Source of the DNA: an uncultured Bacilli bacterium
GTDB taxonomy: Bacteria > Bacillota_I > Bacilli_A > RF39 > UBA660
NCBI GenBank assembly: GCA_934130165.1
Contig: CAKOXO010000002.1
Span: 1-64,000 of the forward strand
Reading direction: 5' to 3'
DNA length: 64,000 bases
Numbering within the stretch: position 1 is the first letter of the stretch; every line of letters starts with the position of its first letter. The position numbers were made by a program, and so were the translations under genes. Positions 51,164 through 60,040 of the stretch are shown here, piece by piece. The notes beneath the pieces are model-generated. The model was not told where the DNA came from, searched no databases, and saw nothing but the letters and a program-made list of their open reading frames with translations.

Positions 51164-51818
51164 GTTTTTCTAAAGCCTCTTTAGCAGCATTTTGTTCTGC
51201 TTCTTTCTTACTATTCCCTAGCCCTTTACCATATACAATATCATCTATCACAACCTCAATTGTAAAGGTTTTATCATGAGCTGGTCCTTCTTCTTTTACT
51301 AAATTATAAAATAAACTCTTTTGCTCTGTTTGAACATATTCTTGTAATGCTGACTTGTAATCACTAAAGAAAGTTATATTAGGATCTTCTATATATGGAA
51401 CTACAATATTAAGAATAAGCCTTCTTACAGTAGCATAACCTAAGTCTAAATAAATTGCTCCCATAATAGCTTCAAATATATCAGCAACTATTGCTTTTTT
51501 ATATTTTCCACCTTCTCTTTCTTCTCCATGTCCTACTTTTATAAATGAAGGAAGACCTAACTTCATACTATATTCATATAAAGCATTTTCACATACATAA
51601 CTTGCTCTAACCTTAGTCATTTCTCCCTCATTATCATTATGATTAGAATATAAATAATCTGCCACTACTAAATCTAAAACAGCATCTCCTAAAAACTCTA
51701 ATCTTTCATAATCTTTTTTTGCTTTATGTTCATTAGCATAAGAAGAATGAGAAACAGCAACACTATATAAACTCTTATCTTTAGGTTCGATTTTTAATAT
51801 TTTAAATAATTCATCCAT
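51153..51818 (-). CDS. rnc: Ribonuclease III
   Basis: A 221-residue double-stranded RNA endonuclease processing rRNA precursors and structured mRNAs. The signature ERLEFLGDAVLDLVVADYL holds the catalytic Glu and Asp residues; DIFEAIMGAIYLDLG is the second acidic site. A C-terminal dsRNA-binding domain has DYKSALQEYVQ and KKEAEQNAAKEALEKL. ATG at 51818 is chosen, with GTGGTGA upstream; a longer frame adds hydrophobic residues not seen in the family. It is followed by the RNase J-like gene, so two RNA-processing proteins are together. Confidence 0.96.
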   Translation of the reverse strand: MDELFKILKIEPKDKSLYSVAVSHSSYANEHKAKKDYERLEFLGDAVLDLVVADYLYSNHNDNEGEMTKVRASYVCENALYEYSMKLGLPSFIKVGHGEEREGGKYKKAIVADIFEAIMGAIYLDLGYATVRRLILNIVVPYIEDPNITFFSDYKSALQEYVQTEQKSLFYNLVKEEGPAHDKTFTIEVVIDDIVYGKGLGNSKKEAEQNAAKEALEKLAK

Positions 51819-51907
51819 ATTTTTCACCACACTAATTATATCAAAAATATAAAAAATAGTATAGAAAAAAATACTTTTCATATACTTAATTGTAAAAAGG
51901 AGGAAAT

Positions 51908-52315
51908 ATGAATAAAAATGATATAAGAAAAAAAATTAATGATAGTAAAATTAAAAAAGCTGAAATGGTTAAAAATATAATCGTAGGAAGTTCTAGTCTA
52001 CTTTTATTAACTCCTATATATTTAGCAAATATGAATGAAGAAAGTATTCCTACAGCTATTTTTACAGCAATAGAAATTGGTGCTTTATATATACCTATCA
52101 AGGCTATTAAGACAATAAGATGTGAAAAAAGAAATTTAAAACTATACAAAAAAGAGTTAAATAACACCCCTACTAGTAAGGAACAAATAAAAATTAATGA
52201 TGCATATAAAATTGTAATAGATGATATGAAAGAACAAGAAAAAATTACTCCTGATGTTAAGGAAAAACAAAAATTAAATAAATTAAGAAAAAAAGTTAAT
52301 AGCATTTGTAAATAA
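51908..52315 (+). CDS. Unknown small membrane protein (135 residues)
   Basis: A basic N-terminus (MNKNDIRKKINDSKIKKAE), two hydrophobic segments (about residues 23-40 and 48-65) forming a probable helical hairpin, then a long Lys/Glu-rich cytoplasmic helix, likely coiled coil. No motif recognised. AAGGAGG precedes the ATG, and a hairpin follows. The opposite strand also has a long hydrophobic frame here, but it lacks a ribosome-binding site and mirrors the basic helix, so I reject it. Confidence 0.8.
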   Translation: MNKNDIRKKINDSKIKKAEMVKNIIVGSSSLLLLTPIYLANMNEESIPTAIFTAIEIGALYIPIKAIKTIRCEKRNLKLYKKELNNTPTSKEQIKINDAYKIVIDDMKEQEKITPDVKEKQKLNKLRKKVNSICK

Positions 52316-52330
52316 TGCTATTTTATTTTA
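52298..52330 (+). terminator. Terminator after the 135-residue protein gene
   Basis: AATAGCATT and AATGCTATT form a stem followed by TTTTATTTT. Confidence 0.75.
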
Positions 52331-52338
52331 GTATAGAA

Positions 52339-52367
52339 TTGCTATTTTTTATTAATTATAGTAAAAT
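52339..52367 (+). promoter_or_regulatory. Promoter of yidD
   Basis: TTGCTA (52339-52344), a 17-base spacer and TAAAAT (52362-52367), 17 bases before the yidD start. Confidence 0.6.
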
Positions 52368-52384
52368 TGTAATACGGTGATGGT

Positions 52385-52615
52385 ATGAAAAAAGGACTTA
52401 TATTTTTAATTAAAATATATCAAAAAATTCCTGGTAATTTTCATAATATGTGTCGTCATACTCCAACTTGTTCCAATTATGCAATTGATGCAATTAATGA
52501 ATATGGAGCAGTTAAAGGTAGTTTTATGAGTTTTAAAAGAATATTAAGGTGTAATCCATTTGGTACAAGTGGATATGATCCTGTTATAAAAAGGAGAAAT
52601 AAAAATGAAAAATAA
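52385..52615 (+). CDS. yidD: Membrane protein insertion efficiency factor YidD
   Basis: A 76-residue protein that assists insertion of membrane proteins by YidC/Sec. The family core is present: IYQKIPGNFHNMCRHTPTCS, then NYAIDAINEYGAVKG, KRILRCNPFGTSGYDPV. The usual first part of the motif is CRFxPTCS; here CRHTPTCS. GGTGAT lies before the ATG. It is normally next to rnpA and yidC, but here it precedes a ZnuA-like lipoprotein, overlapping it by 11 bases. Confidence 0.94.
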   Translation: MKKGLIFLIKIYQKIPGNFHNMCRHTPTCSNYAIDAINEYGAVKGSFMSFKRILRCNPFGTSGYDPVIKRRNKNEK

Positions 52616-53471
52616 AATAATGTTATTAGTTTTAGGAGTTTTTGTATTAAGCTTTGCAACTGGTTGTAAGAAAGACAACATGGAAGATATTGATATAGCG
52701 GTTACTAATTATCCTAATGAATTTCTAGTAGATAGATTATATGGTGAACATGCAAAAATAAATACTGTATATCCTGATGGTGTTGATATAGCAAATTATA
52801 AAATAACTAGTAAACAAAAACAAAACTATAGTGATATGGAATTATTTGTCTATACTGGATTATTAGAAAAAGAAAGAGATTTAGCTGGAGATTTGTTAAA
52901 CTTAAATAAAGACTTAAAAATAATAGATACATCATATGTATTGGAAACAGAATACTCTACTGAAGAATTATGGCTTAACCCTTCCTCTCTACTTATGATG
53001 GCCCAAAATGTTAGACTTGGACTAAAAGAATATATAACAAGCAATTACTTATCTAAGAAAGTTGATAAAGCATACAACAAATTAAAAATTGAATTATCAG
53101 AGTTAGACGCTGATTATCATCTTACAGTAGAAAACACAGATAATAAAGTAATTGTCACCTCAGACTCTGCACTAAAGTTTTTAGAAAAATTTAATCTAAA
53201 AGTTATTTGTCTAGATAATGATTCTACAGAAAAAGATGTAGAAGAAGTAAAAAAATTAGCTGATGATGGAACTATTAATTATATCTTCACATTTAAAGAT
53301 GAAAAACTATCACCAAATGCAGAAGAGGTTATTAAATATAATAACAATATTAAAAAACTAGAATTAAATAAGATTGACAATATATCAGATAATGATAGAG
53401 ATGAAGGTAAAAATTATATTACATTAATGAATGAAAATCTAGATTTATTAAAACAAGAATTATATCAATAA
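52605..53471 (+). CDS. ZnuA-like solute-binding lipoprotein lacking the metal-binding histidines
   Basis: A 288-residue lipoprotein: signal peptide with lipobox LSFATGC (Cys21), then the two-lobe helical-backbone fold of cluster A-I metal-binding proteins (AVTNYPNEFLVDRLYGE...VYPDGVDIANYKITSKQ...YTGLLE). In the family, three His residues bind Zn or Mn. At the expected places this protein reads VDIANY (for DPHxY), ELWLNP (for HxWLDP) and SDSALKF (for SHxAFxY), so all three are missing. No ABC permease or ATPase is nearby. It may bind another ligand or play a structural role. AGGAGA within the end of yidD provides translation. Confidence 0.85.
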   Translation: MKNKIMLLVLGVFVLSFATGCKKDNMEDIDIAVTNYPNEFLVDRLYGEHAKINTVYPDGVDIANYKITSKQKQNYSDMELFVYTGLLEKERDLAGDLLNLNKDLKIIDTSYVLETEYSTEELWLNPSSLLMMAQNVRLGLKEYITSNYLSKKVDKAYNKLKIELSELDADYHLTVENTDNKVIVTSDSALKFLEKFNLKVICLDNDSTEKDVEEVKKLADDGTINYIFTFKDEKLSPNAEEVIKYNNNIKKLELNKIDNISDNDRDEGKNYITLMNENLDLLKQELYQ

Positions 53472-53500
53472 AAAAGTCCAACCTAATGTTGGATTTTTTT
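53472..53500. terminator. Bidirectional terminator
   Basis: AGTCCAAC-CTAAT-GTTGGATT with A- and T-runs, between the lipoprotein gene and the convergent EamA gene. Confidence 0.85.
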
Positions 53501-53506
53501 ATAAGT

Positions 53507-54364
53507 TTAACTAACTAAAGATAGGATTAATATAGAAGTTATTAATAGTATAATCATTATATACTGACTAAATGTAATTTTTTCTTTTAATATAATCCTT
53601 GATAGTAAAAGACTAATCATAATACTGCCTGCTGATATAATGGTAATAATTGATAACTCACCTGTAATCATTGCATAATTTACCATTAGGACACAAATTA
53701 TATCAGATAAGGCTGCTAATAAAAGATATTTCTTTTGAGGTATATTTTTAAGTTTATTAAAAGAAATTTTAGGACTTAATAAAAAGAACAAACTTAACAC
53801 TATTAATGCAACAATTGAAATATTAAATTGAAAGAAAAAAGAATCGGAAAAATCTACAATAAAATACTTTTTAAGTAATTGAGTTATCCCGTTTAATAAG
53901 GAAAACAATAAAGCAAAAATTAAACTTTTGATATTTCCTGTTTTATCATCTACTACCTTTTTAGATAATAAGTAACCCAAAATTAAGATTATTACTCCTA
54001 ACATTATTTGAAGAAAAGTAAGTTTTTCATTAAAAAAGATAATACCACCTATAATAGGAATTAATACATTTAACTTTGTAATAGGTAAAATTTTTGAAAC
54101 ATCACCATTTTCTACCGCTTTAACATAACAAATAAAGCCTAATTTTCCTGTTATGAATACTGGTAATACCTTTAATAAATTTATAATTGATATATTTAAT
54201 ATAAATCCAGGATATAAAATAATACATACAATTATACAAAATACATACTGTATAAAAATCATAAAAAATAAATTGTTCAAACTACTTGGATTATCTATTT
54301 TTTTATTAAATATTGAAAAAAAACTACCTATAAAATTACCAAATAAAGTATAAACTAACCACAT
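53507..54364 (-). CDS. EamA/DMT-family transporter
   Basis: A 285-residue polytopic membrane protein with about ten helices in two related halves, as in drug/metabolite transporters. Supporting motifs are the second-half-type ending KLNVLIPIIGGIIFFNEKLT and the parallel C-terminal stretch ISAGSIMISLLLSRIILKEKITF, each showing the characteristic Glu-Lys-hydrophobic pattern at the loop before the last helix of a half. The substrate is unknown. AAAGGTGG precedes the ATG. Monocistronic. Confidence 0.87.
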   Translation of the reverse strand: MWLVYTLFGNFIGSFFSIFNKKIDNPSSLNNLFFMIFIQYVFCIIVCIILYPGFILNISIINLLKVLPVFITGKLGFICYVKAVENGDVSKILPITKLNVLIPIIGGIIFFNEKLTFLQIMLGVIILILGYLLSKKVVDDKTGNIKSLIFALLFSLLNGITQLLKKYFIVDFSDSFFFQFNISIVALIVLSLFFLLSPKISFNKLKNIPQKKYLLLAALSDIICVLMVNYAMITGELSIITIISAGSIMISLLLSRIILKEKITFSQYIMIILLITSILILSLVS

Positions 54365-54422
54365 ACTTATTTACCACCTTTTATTAAACATACTGTATAA
54401 AGTATAACCTACTATAAAACAA

Positions 54423-54449
54423 AAAGGAATACCTATTAAGTATTCCTTT
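54423..54449 (-). terminator. Terminator after the HExxH repeat protein gene
   Basis: AAAGGAATAC and GTATTCCTTT form a 10-bp stem followed by T-rich sequence on the minus strand. Confidence 0.85.
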
Positions 54450-54486
54450 CATATATTTTATCATTTTTACATTTAGATATTTTGAA

Positions 54487-56586
54487 TTATTTTTTAAATT
54501 TTACTTTTACATCAGTCTTTTTATTTTTCTTATTATCTAAAGAGCTTGAATCTACTACATTAGATATTTCCTCTTTTATAAGAGTTGTAAACTTGTGGTG
54601 GGTCTTACCAAAAGATCTGAAACATTTATAATTATTATAACTTAGAGCAACATCTAATAATATATTTTCTTTAGTAGCTTCTTTTGTGTAATTACCACTA
54701 TATGATTTATTTAAAGCTTTTATCATTATAGAATACTTTCTATAAATATCATCAAGACTAGTATTATCTTCATTTTCAAATTCTTTAGAACATAGATTTA
54801 TTAATTCTGTTGCTTCTTCTTTATCCATATATTTTTCTAAGTCCTTAATAAAATCCTTATTATTACAACTTGTAAATTTTTCTACTAAGTCATTAAGACT
54901 TATTTTTAAAATAGAACAAAATATTTGAAGATCTTGTGACTGTATTCTATGACCAGTTGATTTTTTTGAAAGACAGCTAGTATTAAACCATTCATTAAAA
55001 CCTGCATCAAGGAAATCATACTTTTTATCATGACCTAACTTTGCTTTATGTTTTAATTTTAATTCTACTTCTTTTTCTCGTCTTTTTAGATTTTCATCAT
55101 CTATTTTTTTATATGTTTTTTGTATCATATAATCATCAAATTTTCTTAAGGATTCTGTATTAGAATTCAACTGTTTATAATTTTTATAGCTAGAATAAAA
55201 TTGATCATATATATTAAAGTCAAGTTGACCACTCAATGAATTCATATAAGCTTTTAACATTATTGAATACTTCCTATCTATGTCATCAAGAGTAGTATTA
55301 TCTTCATTTTTATATTCTTTAGAACAAAGATTCATTAATTCATTAACTTCTTCTTTATTTATATACTTCTCTAAAGCATTGGTAAAATCTTTATTGTTAT
55401 CTTTCATAAACATTTCTACAAATTCATCACTATTCATCTTTAAAATAGTTTGGAAAATGTTAAAATCTGCAGCTTGCACTTTATAATCTGTTGATTCTTT
55501 ATCCAAAAATTTAGTATTAATCCATCCAATAAAGCCTGCATTAAGAAATTCATATTTTTTATCATAGCCAAATTCCATTCTATGTTTTAACTTTGATTTT
55601 AATTTTTCAGTCATTTCTTCACTTATTTTTTCTTTTACTGTTTTATATATTTTTTTATACATATTAGAATCAAATTCTTTAAGAACATTCTCATCGGAAT
55701 TCAAAGCTTTATAATATTTATAACTTTGATGAAGATTATCGAATATAACATATTCATCACCAAGCTTTAAATGTTCCATAGAATTTATATAGGCCTTTGC
55801 CATTATAGAATACTTTCTATTAATTTCATCAAGACTACTATCGTCTTCATGGTACAATTCTTTAGAACAAAGACCTATTAATTCATCAACATCCTTTTTG
55901 TTAAGATACTTTTCTAAATCATTAACAAAATCTTTGTAATTACCATTGATAAACATTTCTATAAATTCTTTATCACTTTTTTTAAGTATGTATTTAAAAT
56001 TTCCAATATCTGCAACTTGAATAAGATAACTATATGCGTTTGTTTCAAAGACATAGGAATTGAACCATTCATTAAATCCTTCTCTAAGAAAATTATATTC
56101 TGAATTCCAAGATGTAAAACTTTTTTCATAAGATAAAATACCTGAGTTAAAATACAAATTATTAGTTGCATGTAAAAGTTCATGATTAAATACTTTAGGA
56201 TCATTGCATTTCAAATTAATCATTTTTAAGCCTGGGCGAAAAACCCCCGCATAGTCATTATCTATGTACTTTAGATTCATAATTTTCAATTTTTCACAGT
56301 TTTTATATAAGCTTTTAACATTTAAATATGGAACTTTTTTCTCTAATTTGACAACACTATTCAATATTCTTTTTTTATCTTTTGTACTTAAACCATCATT
56401 ATTTTCTATTGCATCTTTAACATCAGAAAAATTTATATTCTCTGATATATATTTATCTAGATCTTTACTACTTTCTATATGATTAGTTTTTAACAGTGAT
56501 AGACCAAGACCAACCACAAAAGAAAACTTAGCAAATTCTCTTCTTAACTCTTTTAGTTTATCACTATTTATTTTATCATTTTTCAT
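54487..56586 (-). CDS. Triplicated metalloprotease-like protein (HExxH in first part only)
   Basis: A 699-residue protein I do not recognise as a named family. A hydrophobic stretch (about 20-33) may be a membrane anchor. His135-Glu-Leu-Leu-His139 is a zincin motif, and Glu169 or Glu173 in REGFNEW, 30-34 residues on, could be the third ligand, as in small gluzincins. From about residue 163 a module of roughly 180 residues is repeated three times (starts near 163, 344 and 522), each with xGFxxWxN, then NKDF...LEKYxxKE, LCSKE, EDxxxLDxIxRKYSIMxKA. Repeats 2 and 3 lack HExxH. The tail is Lys-rich. ATG at 56586 is preceded by nine G, not a normal ribosome-binding site. Confidence 0.9.
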   Translation of the reverse strand: MKNDKINSDKLKELRREFAKFSFVVGLGLSLLKTNHIESSKDLDKYISENINFSDVKDAIENNDGLSTKDKKRILNSVVKLEKKVPYLNVKSLYKNCEKLKIMNLKYIDNDYAGVFRPGLKMINLKCNDPKVFNHELLHATNNLYFNSGILSYEKSFTSWNSEYNFLREGFNEWFNSYVFETNAYSYLIQVADIGNFKYILKKSDKEFIEMFINGNYKDFVNDLEKYLNKKDVDELIGLCSKELYHEDDSSLDEINRKYSIMAKAYINSMEHLKLGDEYVIFDNLHQSYKYYKALNSDENVLKEFDSNMYKKIYKTVKEKISEEMTEKLKSKLKHRMEFGYDKKYEFLNAGFIGWINTKFLDKESTDYKVQAADFNIFQTILKMNSDEFVEMFMKDNNKDFTNALEKYINKEEVNELMNLCSKEYKNEDNTTLDDIDRKYSIMLKAYMNSLSGQLDFNIYDQFYSSYKNYKQLNSNTESLRKFDDYMIQKTYKKIDDENLKRREKEVELKLKHKAKLGHDKKYDFLDAGFNEWFNTSCLSKKSTGHRIQSQDLQIFCSILKISLNDLVEKFTSCNNKDFIKDLEKYMDKEEATELINLCSKEFENEDNTSLDDIYRKYSIMIKALNKSYSGNYTKEATKENILLDVALSYNNYKCFRSFGKTHHKFTTLIKEEISNVVDSSSLDNKKNKKTDVKVKFKK

Positions 56587-56598
56587 ATTATCATCTAA

Positions 56599-56607
56599 CC
56601 CCCCCCC
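56599..56607 (-). repeat. Nine-base G run in the 5' untranslated region
   Basis: Nine C on the plus strand (nine G in the message), 12 bases before the start codon of the HExxH repeat protein gene, where the Shine-Dalgarno sequence should be. Long G/C runs are exceptional in this AT-rich DNA and prone to slippage. Confidence 0.85.
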
Positions 56608-56622
56608 TATAAAATTGCTCGT

Positions 56623-56651
56623 ATTATATCATAAAAACAACATTTTGTCAA
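56623..56651 (-). promoter_or_regulatory. Consensus promoter of the HExxH repeat protein gene
   Basis: On the minus strand, TTGACA (56646-56651), exactly 17 bases, and TATAAT (56623-56628), both perfect. It is among the strongest-looking promoters in the window. Confidence 0.88.
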
Positions 56652-56677
56652 AAAAAGAGAAAATAGTTTAATTCTCT
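56652..56677 (-). terminator. Terminator after yfmH
   Basis: AGAGAA and TTCTCT around an AT-rich loop, with seven T on the minus strand. It directly abuts the next gene's -35 box. Confidence 0.7.
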
Positions 56678-57960
56678 CTGGTTATTATTTTTTTAGGTAG
56701 TAATATCACTTTACTACGATTATTAAATTTCATATTACTAATTAAATTATCTAAAGTCTTTTTATTCATTTTTCTAACTAATTCTAATTTATTATCTATA
56801 ACTTTATGATATCTAATAATATCATCATAGTAATTAGCTATAGTCGAATCTATATCATCAATAGTTTTTACTTCATTAGCAATCCAAACTTTCTTTAATC
56901 TATCAACATCTTCAAGTGAAATTTCTATATTTTCTAATTCTTTTTCTATTTCATCTATTAATAAATCAGGATTTTCAGTTTCAGCATAAATTAATAAAGT
57001 CTTATAATCTTTTATTGAATCCCATTCACAACTAAAACCTGTCATTAAATGTTTATTTCTAGCATTTTCTCTAAATAATGATGATGAACCAAATAAAATA
57101 GAGGTTAACATTCCTAAATATAAATCTAATTCTAATTCATCTTTTATACCTAGACTATCTTTAGAAAATTTATATCCCAACCCTATTTTAGGAATCTTTA
57201 TATTAATAGGAATTTCTTTTTCAGGTGTTAAGACTTGTTTTGGTTCCTTAATTTCTTTTACTTTAATACTCTTATCATTATTTTCTATTTTTCCAACTTT
57301 TTCTCTAATAATATCTAAGGCATTTTGCATATTGAAATTACCTACTATAATTATAAACATATTATTAGGTTTATAGAATGTATTATAACATTTGTATAAA
57401 TCTTCCTTTGTTATTTGATCAACATCATCACAAGTACCAGCTATATCATATCTTCTAGGAGTTACTTGATACACACATTCTCTTAATCTATCTTCAAGAA
57501 ACCATTCAGGAATATCTTCATACATTTTAATTTCTTCCTTGATTATTCCCTTTTCCTTTTCTACATTAGCATCTGTAAAATAAGGTTCATTAACATAACT
57601 TAATAAAAATTCTAAATTTTTCTCAAATTCCTTTGTACCATAACAAATATATTGGGTACTATTAAAAGAAGTAGAAGCATTAGCACCTGTACCACTTTTA
57701 GAAAAAAACGTAAATGGATCTACTCCATCCTCTTGTTCAAACATTTTGTGTTCCAAAAAATGAGCTATACCATTTGGTACTGTTATTTGCTTCTTGCAAC
57801 CATTTGGAACAAATGTGTTAACCTCACTCCCATACCTAGTAGCGTATGATATAAAATAATTTTTTTTATCAAGATAAGGAATCATAAATATACCTAGACC
57901 ATTATTTAATGTTTCCATATAACAACTTTTATCTAAACCTTTTAAAACAATCTCTTTCAT
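56668..57960 (-). CDS. yfmH: M16-family metallopeptidase (YfmH type)
   Basis: A 430-residue pitrilysin-fold protein with an intact inverted zinc motif, His67-Phe-Leu-Glu70-His71, and a second acidic site in EKGIIKEEIKMYED about 75 residues on. YfmH and YfmF are linked in B. subtilis to the 5-aminopentanol modification of elongation factor P; the direct substrate is not settled. Its ATG overlaps the yfmF stop (ATGA arrangement), so the pair is translationally coupled and probably forms a heterodimer of an active and an inactive half. Confidence 0.9.
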   Translation of the reverse strand: MKEIVLKGLDKSCYMETLNNGLGIFMIPYLDKKNYFISYATRYGSEVNTFVPNGCKKQITVPNGIAHFLEHKMFEQEDGVDPFTFFSKSGTGANASTSFNSTQYICYGTKEFEKNLEFLLSYVNEPYFTDANVEKEKGIIKEEIKMYEDIPEWFLEDRLRECVYQVTPRRYDIAGTCDDVDQITKEDLYKCYNTFYKPNNMFIIIVGNFNMQNALDIIREKVGKIENNDKSIKVKEIKEPKQVLTPEKEIPINIKIPKIGLGYKFSKDSLGIKDELELDLYLGMLTSILFGSSSLFRENARNKHLMTGFSCEWDSIKDYKTLLIYAETENPDLLIDEIEKELENIEISLEDVDRLKKVWIANEVKTIDDIDSTIANYYDDIIRYHKVIDNKLELVRKMNKKTLDNLISNMKFNNRSKVILLPKKIITREN

Positions 57961-59219
57961 TTAGTGATTCCCTCCAAACAATAAATAGTATCAAGTTTTA
58001 TCTTTTTTGCTACCTTAACAATTTCTTCTGCACTTACCTCATTCATCTTTTTTCTTCTTAACTCTATATCATCAAGTCCTAATAACTCCATCATATAATA
58101 AGTACTTATAATAGATGATTCACTCTCTACAATATTATCTAGAGCAGTATTAAAGTATTCTTTAGCAATATTTATATCTTCTTCACTAAATTTACCTTTC
58201 TGCATCATTTTCATTTGTTGCTCTACTACTTCAGACGTTTTTTTGATATTTTCTGAATCAATTCCAGCTCTTATTAAGATAACATTATCTAATTTATTAG
58301 GAACAGCATTAATATAATAGCATAGAGAATGTTCTTCTCTTGCTACTTTAAATAATTTAGAATCAGTTCCAGAACCAAGAATAATACTATAAAGAGTTAA
58401 AGGATAATTTCTTTCATATTCACTTAGACCACTAACTCTACAACCTATGGCAAGTTTTGATTGACTATTCTCATCTGTTTCTATAACTGTTTTCTTCCTA
58501 ATTCTTGTCTTTTTCTCATCAAGAAGATATTTAACTCTACACTTTTTAAATGTTTTAATCTTAAAGTTTTCTTTAATTAATTCTTCAATTTCATCAAAAT
58601 CTATATTACCAACTACAAAAATATCCATTAAATCTTTATCTATCATTTTTTTATAATATGTATATAAGTTACTACTATTAACTTTATCCAAATCTTCTAA
58701 ATAACCAGTTATTCTATAAGATATTGGACTATCACTATCCATATTTTCCATTAATCTCATAATACTATATAAATTAGAATCTTCTCTTAAACCTTCTAAA
58801 GCAATATTGGCATTTGTCTTTACTATATCTAATGATTTCTCATTAAACTTATTATTAGTAACATCAGGATTATATATAATATCTCTTAAAAATTCTAATG
58901 ACTTTTTAAAATTACCTTCTTCTGTATATTTATCAGAAAGTGTTGATAATACTATATCTGTATTAATATAGTTACCTATTCTAGAATTATTACTTGAAAT
59001 TGATGCGGCATATAAATCTTGTGCTTTTATTGCCATTTGTCTTTTTGTTTTATAATTATTAGAAGATTGGGTAAGCATATTACATAATATATTTCTCATT
59101 GTTATTTCTTGCTTTTTTATTGGTCTTCTAAATGAAACCTTTACCATTATACTTTTAAATTTATCTGTTTTAATCATATGTAGTTTATATGAACCTAAAT
59201 CTCTTTTTATATATTGCAT
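57957..59219 (-). CDS. yfmF: M16-family inactive partner (YfmF type)
   Basis: A 420-residue pitrilysin-fold protein without the HxxEH motif: the corresponding region reads MLTQSSNNYKTKRQMA. The C-terminal half keeps the family R/Y region (ARE...HSLCYYINAV). In two-gene M16 systems, such a subunit supplies substrate-binding residues to the active partner, here YfmH. AAAGGAGG precedes the ATG. It lies 22 bases downstream of deoD on the same strand. Confidence 0.88.
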   Translation of the reverse strand: MQYIKRDLGSYKLHMIKTDKFKSIMVKVSFRRPIKKQEITMRNILCNMLTQSSNNYKTKRQMAIKAQDLYAASISSNNSRIGNYINTDIVLSTLSDKYTEEGNFKKSLEFLRDIIYNPDVTNNKFNEKSLDIVKTNANIALEGLREDSNLYSIMRLMENMDSDSPISYRITGYLEDLDKVNSSNLYTYYKKMIDKDLMDIFVVGNIDFDEIEELIKENFKIKTFKKCRVKYLLDEKKTRIRKKTVIETDENSQSKLAIGCRVSGLSEYERNYPLTLYSIILGSGTDSKLFKVAREEHSLCYYINAVPNKLDNVILIRAGIDSENIKKTSEVVEQQMKMMQKGKFSEEDINIAKEYFNTALDNIVESESSIISTYYMMELLGLDDIELRRKKMNEVSAEEIVKVAKKIKLDTIYCLEGITK

Positions 59220-59241
59220 AAGAAACCTCCTTTAATTTTAA

Positions 59242-59961
59242 TTATTCCTCTATTGAATCAAGTGCTACCTTTATCATATCATTAAGACTTTTTTCTCTAT
59301 CAGCACTACTAACATGTTTTGCATCTTTTCCTATTATATCAACAATTGTTAATAAACAACTTGCTTTTTTATTAAATTTTTTAGCTAGATAGAACAAACA
59401 AAAAGCTTCCATCTCCATTGCTAAAAACTCCATATTGGTTGGATAGTTTTTGATATATTTAGAAAAATCTACATATGGATCAAATATATCACTAGTTATA
59501 ATTGTTCCTTCTTTTACATTAATATTATTGGTAAGGGCAGATGATTTTATTCTATCATTTGTCTCTTTTGAAGCATCAACTAAATTTATTTTATCACCAT
59601 CAAATAGTTCTGGATAATTTGACAAAGAATAAGCATTGGTTGCTAAAACCACATCTAAAAGTTCTAACTCTTTATTATTTGAACCACTTGTACCAATTCT
59701 TATAATTGTTGAAACATCATATATATTAAATAATTCATATGCATAAATTCCCATACTTGCCATTCCCATACCTGATGGAAATATAGTTACTAACTTTCCC
59801 TTATACTTTCCAGTATATGCATACATATTACGTACTTTATTAATTAATTTAACATCAGTTAAAAAATTATCAGCTATATACTTAGCTCTTAATGGATCTC
59901 CAGGCATTAATACTGTTTTTGCAATATCTTCTTTTTTTGACTCTATATGTGCAGTTGCCAT
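59242..59961 (-). CDS. deoD: Purine-nucleoside phosphorylase, DeoD type
   Basis: A 239-residue enzyme splitting purine (deoxy)nucleosides with phosphate into base and ribose-1-phosphate. Visible motifs: AHIESKKEDIAKTVLMPGDP at the N-terminus, GYKGK-like TGKYKGKLVTIFPSGMGMASMGIYAYEL, RIGTSG and MEMEAFCLFYLA, followed by the catalytic Asp region in LLTIVDI. Family length is normal. AGAAGG precedes the ATG, and an extended -10 (TGTTATAAT) is just upstream. Confidence 0.96.
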   Translation of the reverse strand: MATAHIESKKEDIAKTVLMPGDPLRAKYIADNFLTDVKLINKVRNMYAYTGKYKGKLVTIFPSGMGMASMGIYAYELFNIYDVSTIIRIGTSGSNNKELELLDVVLATNAYSLSNYPELFDGDKINLVDASKETNDRIKSSALTNNINVKEGTIITSDIFDPYVDFSKYIKNYPTNMEFLAMEMEAFCLFYLAKKFNKKASCLLTIVDIIGKDAKHVSSADREKSLNDMIKVALDSIEE

Positions 59962-60014
59962 AATATACCTTCTTTCTTTGTATATTATAACAAATTATTA
60001 ATAATTTTAAAATA

Positions 60015-60040
60015 AAAGAAGTGTTATTTTTAACACTTCT
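60015..60040 (-). terminator. Terminator after ftsK
   Basis: AGAAGTGTTA and TAACACTTCT form a 10-bp stem with a T-rich tail on the minus strand. Confidence 0.85.

Noticed and set aside
51886..52305. Long hydrophobic open frame on the minus strand opposite the 135-residue protein
   Set aside because: It mirrors the gene at 51908, which has AAGGAGG at the right distance and a terminator. The minus frame has no ribosome-binding site, and its low-complexity Phe/Ile/Leu/Ser composition is what a Lys/Glu/Asn-rich gene gives in reverse.
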